From Akkermansiaceae bacterium (GTDB lineage Bacteria > Verrucomicrobiota > Verrucomicrobiia > Verrucomicrobiales > Akkermansiaceae), in NCBI GenBank assembly GCA_029242935.1, contig JAQWSX010000081.1:1-41689 (forward strand): a stretch of 41,689 bases of DNA, read 5' to 3'. The notes under the pieces are model-generated. The model was not told the DNA's origin and did no database searches. It saw only the letters and a list, made by a program, of their open reading frames with translations. The first letter of the stretch is position 1. Each line of letters begins with the position of its first letter. The translations under genes and the position numbers were made by a program. This document shows positions 36,401 through 41,689 of the stretch, in pieces.

Positions 36401-37312
36401 GGGAGTCACGAAGGTCAGGTCAATCGGATAAACCCCGGGACTCTGAAACTCGATTTGATACCCATCGGCAGCAAGTTTGAGACGATAGCCAGCGCTCACA
36501 GGAGATTCAACGGGAGCAGCCCGCCCACTGAGAATCCGGAGTGCAATAGGGTTCTTGCTAGTAACGTATGCCGTTCCGCTCAGGTGAAAAGAAGCAGAAT
36601 TTTCTGAAGAAATCACATCTCCAATAAGCTGAATGTTACGAAATTCAACCGGAGCAGGCTGAGCTGCTGAGAGAGAAATATCAGCAGAGATAACAGCCCG
36701 ACCTACAGCTGAAAGTTTATCGATGCCAGCAGCACTCTTGAGTTTCACCAAGCCTTCCGCGGTCACAAGTTGATGCCGCAGGCCCTGTTCCGAGGAAAGC
36801 GAATAGGTCGCCGAAAATCCACTCGCGCCTTCCGGACCAAAACTCGAGATTTGATGGGTAGCGGGCACCTTAATAGCTCCACGCTTAATCTGCACCACGA
36901 AGCTATATTGCCTCGTCTTGGGATCATGCGGGATAAAGTCGAGAAAGCGAAGCTTCCCTTCCTGTCGCAGGGCCCAACTTTTTAAATGTTCACCGCTTAC
37001 CGAGGTGATTGGTGCATCCCCAAGGATCTCAACAGACAAGCGATCAGCCCCCCCCTGCATCACTTCAAATTTGAGTTCAGCGGTTTCACTCAATTCCTTC
37101 ATTGTGAACCTTGCCGACAAATTTACCTTAGTCACATAAAACAGCTTCGGCGTGGGTATGGGAGCCGGAGCTTCGATCACGATCCGGTGATCCACCTTTT
37201 TCGACTTCACCTCAACCTTCGGAGAAACTTCTTCGGGTGCGGCAGGCGTTTCCACTTCCTGCGCCGTGAGCCAGGAACTGAGAATGAGAGTGAGAGCGTA
37301 ATGGATTTTCAT
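30422..37312 (-). CDS. Giant two-lobed multi-pass envelope protein of unknown function
   Basis: I recognise no family. From the ATG at 37312 there are 2,296 residues (numbering used here) starting with a signal peptide, MKIHYALTLILSSWLTAQ. A first beta-rich lobe spans about 20-1035. Six helices follow, at about 1039-1055, 1061-1080, 1124-1141, 1145-1161, 1169-1187 and 1226-1242, then a second lobe at about 1250-2270 and a final helix at 2272-2288 with a basic tail. Short basic loops (MRFKAG, NWRIKRG) and the 38-residue loop at 1188-1225 fit a topology with both lobes in the periplasm. A module with a hydrophobic strand ending in P-x-G/E, then V-x-G-x-x-V-x-(D/H)-(Y/I/W), recurs near 580, 750, 920, 1441, 1615, 1786 and 1961. 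An upstream ATG at 37393 overlaps the VWA gene stop (TAATG) and would add 27 residues. Confidence 0.85.
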   Translation of the reverse strand: MKIHYALTLILSSWLTAQEVETPAAPEEVSPKVEVKSKKVDHRIVIEAPAPIPTPKLFYVTKVNLSARFTMKELSETAELKFEVMQGGADRLSVEILGDAPITSVSGEHLKSWALRQEGKLRFLDFIPHDPKTRQYSFVVQIKRGAIKVPATHQISSFGPEGASGFSATYSLSSEQGLRHQLVTAEGLVKLKSAAGIDKLSAVGRAVISADISLSAAQPAPVEFRNIQLIGDVISSENSASFHLSGTAYVTSKNPIALRILSGRAAPVESPVSAGYRLKLAADGYQIEFQSPGVYPIDLTFVTPVQTIGDRKRVDFFGPSGTVVPITLKGITPTAVFDAALPVSPIANKVGHAAFLPATGKCLFAWQPERKTSDGKLFFTSEAMGEISIGAGLLRQMTSITVKTLQGALPALNMQLSGAGEVLAVEGDNVLSWQVTEKRVLEIILSGPVSKEASFVVRSQSAVDALPVKTEPLRLTPVGAVRHSGYFRVYNRGAVRIEVMNSAGLTQLSPSQYPEVTKLPESIRQVLYYRYPAANRSFSVSAERVEPEINVSQNLAYELTETDRVLRADLELEIREASIREWEFFGPSDYSVVSLTGADVSDYVVSEPENGLRRLKVIFGKEVSGRRLVKVHLEKNEPSKAGVWALPSFAYPGSKVVGGELGVSANPGFRVIPENVEDLAEMPLARLLKRGPNLQQAFRIRSDKWSAQMKVVALNQNVQADCYHFYSLQEGTAYVSVLLNYFVTGAPVSEWKLTVPAGIENLGVDGQDIRDYRNTEGVLIVPLHRPVMGAYQLLVTYEQNAEDVLVLGGVTAAEVQAERGFIQVVSPGQVELTQTKGGKELQQLDPLELPAEYQLMSNAPTLKAWQYQLRPFELEAKVSWFRRGETARQVVEYAEIESRIARDGGVLTVSSFDVRTRNGQELKLVVPEGLKIRDVTVNGKQVTLRAAGDLFLVPLPESVTPNLPVKVTVHSSKDGIAGAERVRLLVPMLHDTTQLMTRWEVTPDTGYQLKPEVAMGLNLSTVFSLEDGFNWIENEALLSFGILVVAWIFGGLLMRFKAGVSMIGAAFVLFAAAGAFYLANQGSRQHVELPDVLEYNAPVKAPDTLLEITVSHVEIGSMNVYYPGIFVMVLAFCLVVLAFNWRIKRGLLLVISTFGFSYGALSQVGGAGWFFAGLGIVILILWWLAVSRCLDLWKELFARKEGGSDVDEEAPKESEGPDPSPVSKGSATALILLGFFIVFGSMSAEGKDPAGGEIKAADSIEEAWEIKGRRLSSDARIQITGKAGEKFLLVQAPATLTNFEGESLRVVNEDGNYLVIPTVDGSFKATFSYQAPAGPVTKGVPVLTGLAAVRKLSVSYDAVGWSIESISAVRMKPIEGKGTSALLWLAPEKNARVVLSPKVRDVAAEVSRFFAEVDDLFLPGPGVVDGRHRVRIRPAQGQVKKLVLTVPEGFTVSDVRSKLIGPWRFDPSKRLLTVELTPFQSRPFYIDVETQRALAELPVEVPVSPMRVQGAAGEVGMIALAFGKEAQLDRDEVKGLSPVNLADFSSSLIPRDRAGKPIASLQKVYRYSKEAASLKIKVAPVSPEVRSDSKQRLSFGEERTVLAVELTTAITRAGVFRLSFPLPKGFEVESLTGAALNHWVEIEEKGDRFVVMNLSGKTIGEQKFSLVLTAATPTLPAEKWSVPKIILREANRQWGQLVIVPGRGIQLSVAERKDLSALDPRSVGGSQPGSLAFRLLQKSWDLSLAVDQLEPSLAAQVLNDVELREGRSRTRVGLLLQVDHASIKELEVMLPALSEIDARTVRVSGSEVRDIVNIEENHWQIRFKRRVIGSVPLRIEFEQTEPTSMVNPIRVVLARQQESYLALRPGARLRLESVEASDWDVIDWAVLPKTLFQLDRGGAPAAFLRSTQKSGGVPVSLSRHSVVAGSKMRVLNGSLLTVLSPEGELMNQAELGIETLQRGSVTLTLPEKSRLFGVLVNEESALVVQDGDSYRFQVTGDAAGVNKDLAMVRFTYATSLDGLNMKNLKLQAFKIGEPLEDVSWRISLPEGYVMADSAGDLDHKKTSKLGKLSREQYRSMVNSRYREKEQIAVFRINRASEFFKAGDQINGNIALEQAYNQGNLDASSNEDVLVKMENVAEQNAIIGLNTRLQRLYVDNEGAEIVIPQGQNDQIEAATRANPVFTNGSLNIGQEDFQNIIRGNNAEVNRVHKTIASKWVRNQRIAEPIAQVIDPVIPTHGESLLFTRMIQVDGEDALELDLELKTEQSGVSLGGRVLTYILILFCLIFGFRMAQKGSLVS

Positions 37313-37392
37313 GAGGAGATTAAAAAGAAAGTAACGCTCCCTAGAGCGTGAAAATTTGTGATGAGAAGTTTCGAAAAGTATCCTTCCGCGCA

Positions 37393-40300
37393 TTAATCAC
37401 CAGCTTGCTGGAGCATGGTTTGGAATTCGATGAAACGGACCTGGGCGCCAAACCTTGATCTCAGAAGTTGCGCCTCCTGACGAAGTCGTTTGAGCTCAAC
37501 ACGATCGCCGACCGGGCTACCCTTGAGTTTTTCGGCGAAAAGCGCAGTAACACCGGCGAGTCGTAACTTGGGGTCTGCTTTGGAAAAGAATTCGGTCTCT
37601 TCCTGGTAAGGAATAGACCAGGTCCGCTCGATCATTCGGTCGCTTGTGGGATCGAGAAAACGAACAGAAACCGTCCCGACATCTCCTCGACCTTCCGGCA
37701 TCGGCTCGAAGTGATAAAGCGCGACCCCGCTTTCTTCGGCAGCCATCTCGGCGGCATCGACAGCATCGTTTCGAAAGTCCTCCTTCTTTAGTTTATGCTT
37801 TTCAAAACCATAGAGTTTAAAAGTCGAAACCCGCTCAGGATTGAATAAGACCTGCACTTTTACATTCTTCGCCGCAGGCCGAAGAGCCCCGGCAATTTGT
37901 TGGGCAAAACCATCATCAGCATCATCGGGATCGTCCAAGAAGTAATATCGCCCGTCCCCTTGTTTGGTGAGAGAACTCAGAATTTCATCGTTAAGACCAT
38001 CCGCACCAACCCCACAGGCATCAAAGGAAATATTAGCGCGGCGCATGGACTCAACTTGTCCGGCAAGATACTTAGGCTTCGCATCGCCCAGGTTGGCTGC
38101 GCCATCCGTTATCAAAATAATACGATTTTGAGCACCTTTTAGGAATTGTTGTTTTGCCAACTGTAGACCACTTGAAAGCGCCTCCTCAAGATTGGTGCCC
38201 CCTTCAGATAAGGGATTGGCAACGAATCCAGCAAGCTTTGCAACTTCGTTCCCTTTCACTCGCTCGGCCAAAAGCCGCGGTGTCCGGGCAAAGCCCACGA
38301 GGGTAAGCTCGTCGTTGGAATTTAATTGTCCTGCGAGCAAGGCGAAAGCTTTTTGCACACTCTCGGCCCGGTCGGCCCGTTCCATTGACCCGCTTTGATC
38401 TAGCAGAATAGTGAGCCGAAGTGGTGTCGCCGCATTACGTCCCAAAGAAGCCGTAGTCATGGAAACTCGCATGAGGTTTCGCTGCTGCATGAAAGGATGG
38501 GAGCCTTGTTCAATCTCAAAAGAAATCTTCTCGGCCTGAGTCGGTCTGATGTCATCATAGCTCAGCGCATTAACAAACTCCTCGGGGCGAACTTTTGAAG
38601 CATCCGGCCATCTCCCTTGACTCAAGGCTGCCTTCGCCAACTTGAACGAAACGTCACTGACATTTAGAGAAAAAGTGGAGTCTGCTTTCTTTGCAGTTGA
38701 AGTTTCAAAAGGTGTAGCGGTTGGCGCCTTCTTTTGGGTGGCCGGTTTGCTCTTGGCAAAAATAGCTTCAGACTTTTCAGCTCCCGCTACCTTATCTTTT
38801 TCCACGCCCATGAACAACTCTGACTCCTTAATTCTTTCCTTTTCCTTCGCAGACGCCTCGGCGACTGCTACGGAAACGTCTTCCAAGCTCTCCAGAGGAA
38901 TATCGCGTTCAACACTAGTCGCTGCGCTATCTCGAAAGTTCTTTAATGCTTCGTTGGATCTCTGAACTGCAGATTCCTCTTCGTCGTTTGAATCGTCGAC
39001 CCTTTCGTTTTTTGCATCAAATGCCGACGGCGTTGCAGGAGTTAAAGGGAAGCCAAAATCTCCTTCTCCTCGGCCAACACCGTTTGGTTGGCCACCAAAA
39101 CCACCGCTAACCTGAAAAGGAAGCTCGGGGGGCATGAAGAGATCATCCGAACTTGCCTCACCATCCCCCCTCTCTATCATTTCCCGGCTGCGAAGATCGC
39201 CTGTAGCACCCCCCTTATCCCCGTTTTCCTCACGAAGGCCTTCCGGCCGGACAATCCCCTCACCTGCAATTTCTATCGAATCCACCTTGCCTCTTGCCAA
39301 GCCACTCTCCTTCTCCAACTTCGCTACGGAAGCCGCCGGCCTTGTTATAGCGAGCGCCTTTTTGCGCGAGACAACACTTTGCGAGGCCGCACTTTGATTG
39401 AGAGTCTGCCGACCGAGATCCTCTTTTCCCGACCGTCTAACTCCGTCCTTTGCCTCGCCCCTACCCTCGTTTTCCGAGCTAAAGTATTCCTGAACTTCAG
39501 CTCGCGACTCACGAGTCCGCTCTTCACTTTCTTCGTCAAACCCAAAAGGATCGATCTCAATCGAGGGATTTCTATTTTCGGCGTCAGTCAATTCTAAGCC
39601 AAACTGAGCCTCCTCATATTCAAAAGATAAGTTATCTTTGACTTCACCTGAATCATCGGGATCAGGACGATCGGCAGACATTGGCATTCCTGCAATTCCA
39701 CTCACAAACACGCCACCGTCACTTACACCTTTACCACCGCCGGCTCCAAAATCATCGCCATCACCAAAATCCGTAAGCGGATCTAAAACCTCAATTTCAG
39801 GAACCGGAATCTGAGCTGGCAATCTGCTCCAAGCCGCAATTGCCTTCCCCTTCGTAAGTGAGCCAGCGGAGGGTTTCTTGGCAACTGCCATCGTTGAAGT
39901 CTTGCGATTCTTGACAGTCCCAGATCGTTCATCCAGCACGCCTAACGAATTCCCAAGAACCGCTGATTGAGTAGGAGCGAACCCCCGCTCCAAAGAATTC
40001 GGAGCAAGTGCGCCGTCCAAAACAGCCATCGCTGCTAACACATCTTGCTTCTTTCCGCTATCCTCGGAGTCCAATAACACCCTCTGTTTATTAATCCCCT
40101 TCAAAGCCCCTTCTTCAGACAGTCGCGAAGAGAGGGATAAATCTCCTGAGTCTTGAAGACTTGCAATTGAATCGCTCTTCTCTTGAGCTACTGAATCATC
40201 CGTCATCAAGGAACGCTCCTTCTCCGATCCAAGCGGTTGACTCAACACAAAGATCATCAAGGTTAGAAATACACAGGCCGCACAGGCATAAATCAAACGT

Positions 40301-40614
40301 CGTTGGGCGATCAAAGAAATCTGTTTCCGCCTTGCCTCAACCATTTCATTACGCTTCTTCTCATCAATCTTCGCTAGGATCTTTCCACGTCTATCTTCCG
40401 ATAGCTTCCATTTTGGATCCTCCTTTGACTCCTGCGCTTCCGCCAAAACACCGTGAACTTTTTCGAGACCTATCCGATAACTTTCAAGTTCAGGTTTTTT
40501 CGACATCAATCGCTCCAGGTCTTCCGCCTCAAAAGCTGAGGCTTCCCCGAGAACCAAAGCCACAATGCGAGCTTCCAGCTCGGGCTCAATGTAAGTTTGA
40601 AGATCGTCGTTCAT
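37393..40614 (-). CDS. Transmembrane anti-sigma-like protein fused to a YfbK-type VWA module
   Basis: The 1,073-residue protein has a cytoplasmic helical head (1-106) with the pattern EPELEARIVALVLGEASAFE and KPELESY, as in anti-sigma domains, but without the HxxxCxxC zinc motif. One membrane helix follows (107-126). Residues 127-640 are a low-complexity, charged, mostly disordered stretch with glycine-rich patches. The C-terminal part (about 645-1073) matches YfbK-type proteins: the N-terminal vWF_A block (DSTFSLNVSDVSFKLAKAAL), a VWA domain with MIDAS DQSGS (739-743), T807 in GGTNLEEAL and D837 in LITDG, and the DUF3520-like tail. It lies 18 bases after the sigma factor gene and before the giant gene. 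I infer that it sequesters the sigma factor and senses something outside the inner membrane. Confidence 0.87.
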   Translation of the reverse strand: MNDDLQTYIEPELEARIVALVLGEASAFEAEDLERLMSKKPELESYRIGLEKVHGVLAEAQESKEDPKWKLSEDRRGKILAKIDEKKRNEMVEARRKQISLIAQRRLIYACAACVFLTLMIFVLSQPLGSEKERSLMTDDSVAQEKSDSIASLQDSGDLSLSSRLSEEGALKGINKQRVLLDSEDSGKKQDVLAAMAVLDGALAPNSLERGFAPTQSAVLGNSLGVLDERSGTVKNRKTSTMAVAKKPSAGSLTKGKAIAAWSRLPAQIPVPEIEVLDPLTDFGDGDDFGAGGGKGVSDGGVFVSGIAGMPMSADRPDPDDSGEVKDNLSFEYEEAQFGLELTDAENRNPSIEIDPFGFDEESEERTRESRAEVQEYFSSENEGRGEAKDGVRRSGKEDLGRQTLNQSAASQSVVSRKKALAITRPAASVAKLEKESGLARGKVDSIEIAGEGIVRPEGLREENGDKGGATGDLRSREMIERGDGEASSDDLFMPPELPFQVSGGFGGQPNGVGRGEGDFGFPLTPATPSAFDAKNERVDDSNDEEESAVQRSNEALKNFRDSAATSVERDIPLESLEDVSVAVAEASAKEKERIKESELFMGVEKDKVAGAEKSEAIFAKSKPATQKKAPTATPFETSTAKKADSTFSLNVSDVSFKLAKAALSQGRWPDASKVRPEEFVNALSYDDIRPTQAEKISFEIEQGSHPFMQQRNLMRVSMTTASLGRNAATPLRLTILLDQSGSMERADRAESVQKAFALLAGQLNSNDELTLVGFARTPRLLAERVKGNEVAKLAGFVANPLSEGGTNLEEALSSGLQLAKQQFLKGAQNRIILITDGAANLGDAKPKYLAGQVESMRRANISFDACGVGADGLNDEILSSLTKQGDGRYYFLDDPDDADDGFAQQIAGALRPAAKNVKVQVLFNPERVSTFKLYGFEKHKLKKEDFRNDAVDAAEMAAEESGVALYHFEPMPEGRGDVGTVSVRFLDPTSDRMIERTWSIPYQEETEFFSKADPKLRLAGVTALFAEKLKGSPVGDRVELKRLRQEAQLLRSRFGAQVRFIEFQTMLQQAGD

Positions 40615-40632
40615 ATGGATATGGATGTGAAA

Positions 40633-41160
40633 TTAAAAGTGGCTAATTCCGGACTTACGAAGTCGCTCCCCGAGATCTTTGAGTAAGTGGTGGAGCCGGT
40701 AACCGACGTTGCCGACACTCATTTCGAGTTTGTCGGCAATTTCCTGATACTTGAGGCCCTGAAAATATTTCATCCGAACCATAGACTGATCCCGATCTTC
40801 CATTTCGGAAACGAGCATTTGGATCATCCCGACTGCTTCGAGCCTCCCCAGTTCGTCATCCGGGCGTTCGAGAGCTGATTCGCGATCCTCTGGTTTTTCG
40901 TCGAGCGTCTCGCGCTTACTTTTCCGAAGAATGTTAAACGAAAAATTCCGGACACAGCGGAAAAGCCATGCGCGGGGTATTTCGACTTCATCCCAGTGTT
41001 CGTGGAGCTTCAGGAAGGCATCTTGCACCACCTCTTCGGCAAGTTCTCGTCGCCCCAACAAACCAAAGGCATAACGGAGGAGCGGGCCCTCCTCAGCGAA
41101 AAAGACCTCCTCGAGTGATTGCTGAACCACCGGCAAGATTCTTTTACCGGGTAGGCGCAT
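40633..41160 (-). CDS. ECF-type RNA polymerase sigma factor
   Basis: An extracytoplasmic-function sigma factor that directs RNA polymerase to its own promoter set. Numbering from the ATG at 41160 (175 residues), region 2 lies at about 21-84 (LLRYAFGLLGRRELAEEVVQ then DAFLKLHEHWD) and region 4 at about 109-169 (MVRMKYFQGLKYQEIADKLE, then SVGNVGYRLHHLLKDL). Region 3 is absent, as expected for ECF types. A GTG at 41202 could add 14 polar residues; I prefer the ATG. It is first in a three-gene set with the anti-sigma-like VWA protein. Two inverted repeats precede it. Confidence 0.9.
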   Translation of the reverse strand: MRLPGKRILPVVQQSLEEVFFAEEGPLLRYAFGLLGRRELAEEVVQDAFLKLHEHWDEVEIPRAWLFRCVRNFSFNILRKSKRETLDEKPEDRESALERPDDELGRLEAVGMIQMLVSEMEDRDQSMVRMKYFQGLKYQEIADKLEMSVGNVGYRLHHLLKDLGERLRKSGISHF

Positions 41161-41209
41161 GATCGACGGCCGCGAGACCTGCTGTGAACTTCCTTGGGAC
41201 ACGGATAAA

Positions 41210-41244
41210 CATTCTTTTCAACAAGAATGACATCTCAAGAGATG
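41210..41244. promoter_or_regulatory. Two adjacent inverted repeats upstream of the sigma factor gene
   Basis: CATTCTT-TTCAAC-AAGAATG (41210-41229) and CATCTC-AA-GAGATG (41231-41244) sit side by side, between the upstream terminator and the sigma gene. They may be regulator sites or leader hairpins. I could not identify a convincing ECF promoter here. Confidence 0.4.
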
Positions 41245-41251
41245 AATCCTT

Positions 41252-41282
41252 GGAAAAAAATGAGTTTTTTTCATAAAACTCA
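41252..41282 (-). terminator. Intrinsic terminator of the oxidoreductase gene
   Basis: On the minus strand TGAGTTTT pairs with AAAACTCA around a 6-base loop, followed by seven T residues. It lies about 45 bases after the oxidoreductase stop and separates it from the sigma factor gene. Confidence 0.82.
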
Positions 41283-41326
41283 AGTAAGGCCCATGGTCTC
41301 GCCAATCGACAATTCCCATCCGATCG

Positions 41327-41689
41327 CTACCCAGCCTCAATTTGTCGTGTGATTTCGAGGGCTATAGCAAGGGCATCAGCACCTTGCTTTCCTGTAACTG
41401 CAGGCGTTTTACCCTCTTGGACACTTTCGACAAAGGCCGCGAGCTCAAGCTTTAAAGGCTCGTCCTTTTCAACTTCAACAGTGGCCTTCTGAATTGCGCC
41501 TCCCTCTTTCCAGAACATTTCCCCCGATTGCTCTTGGTAATCGAGCGAAAGATAGCCGTCATCTTGAAAGACCCGGATCTTCCGGAGCCTTTCGGGACTA
41601 ATTCGGCTCGCAGTGACATTAGCAACACAACCATTTTCGAAGCGAAGCCTTGCATTCGCAATATCCTCGCTCTTCATCAAGACTGGAAC
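41327..41689 (-). CDS. Gfo/Idh/MocA-family oxidoreductase, C-terminal part
   Basis: The frame runs off the right edge of the window, so only the last 120 residues are visible. They show the C-terminal alpha/beta domain of NAD(P)-dependent sugar or sugar-nucleotide oxidoreductases: ARLRFENGCVANVTASR, the VFQDDGYLSLDYQE strand pair, and a final helix with LAAFVESVQEGKTPAVTG. The N-terminal Rossmann part is outside. The fragment recalls UDP-GlcNAc 3-dehydrogenase-like enzymes, but the substrate cannot be set from this piece. The TAG stop is at 41327-41329. Confidence 0.8.
   Translation of the reverse strand, partial: VPVLMKSEDIANARLRFENGCVANVTASRISPERLRKIRVFQDDGYLSLDYQEQSGEMFWKEGGAIQKATVEVEKDEPLKLELAAFVESVQEGKTPAVTGKQGADALAIALEITRQIEAG

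Overview
This 41.7-kb window looks like a chromosomal segment of a Verrucomicrobiota bacterium, probably order Verrucomicrobiales. That is an inference from gene content and arrangement: a Gram-negative envelope gene set, a secreted sulfatase, a MoxR/DUF58/BatA-type operon, and an ECF sigma factor followed by a YfbK-type VWA protein and a giant envelope protein. Base composition looks even across the window. I see no transposase, integrase, phage gene or CRISPR array. Most ATG starts, including those of rplI, rpsA and clpX, have no clear Shine-Dalgarno sequence. Many genes are instead joined by ATGA, GTGA or TAATG overlaps.

Layout. 1-2510 (+): the end of a complex I operon (partial nuoM, nuoN), closed by a bidirectional terminator. 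2593-6026 (-): a sulfur assimilation operon transcribed cysI-cysH-cysK, with a promoter overlapped by a 27-bp dyad. 6188-7827: a small lipoprotein gene convergent with trhO (tRNA wobble uridine hydroxylase). 8066-14986 (+): a MoxR ATPase with a histone H1-like lysine-rich tail, a DUF58 protein, a BatA-like VWA membrane protein and a VWA/amidotransferase-fold membrane protein. 15292-17677 (+): two overlapping genes for exported peptidases, an S8 subtilase and a C39-like papain-fold protein. 17835-19201 (-): a metallophosphoesterase and a short RlmB-like rRNA methyltransferase. 19274-20737 (+): a secreted sulfatase. 21019-28062 (+): housekeeping genes rplI, murI, an exported methyltransferase, tilS, a lipoprotein gene, a marR-type regulator gene, pgeF, ispE and clpX. 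28373-30347 (-): rpsA and tRNA-Arg(ACG). 30422-41202 (-): an ECF sigma factor, a transmembrane anti-sigma-like protein fused to a YfbK-type VWA module, and a protein of about 2,300 residues. 41327-41689 (-): the C-terminal end of a Gfo/Idh/MocA oxidoreductase.

The best candidate for an undescribed system is the 30422-41202 locus. The sigma factor gene lies 18 bp before a single-pass membrane protein. That protein has a cytoplasmic helical, zinc-site-free anti-sigma-like head and a long low-complexity periplasmic stretch ending in a VWA domain with an intact MIDAS. Its stop codon overlaps a possible start of the giant gene. The giant protein is predicted to have seven membrane helices and two large periplasmic lobes built from a recurring beta-rich module. 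I propose an envelope-sensing sigma/anti-sigma system; this is inference from architecture. A second VWA-rich system, the MoxR operon, lies in the same window.
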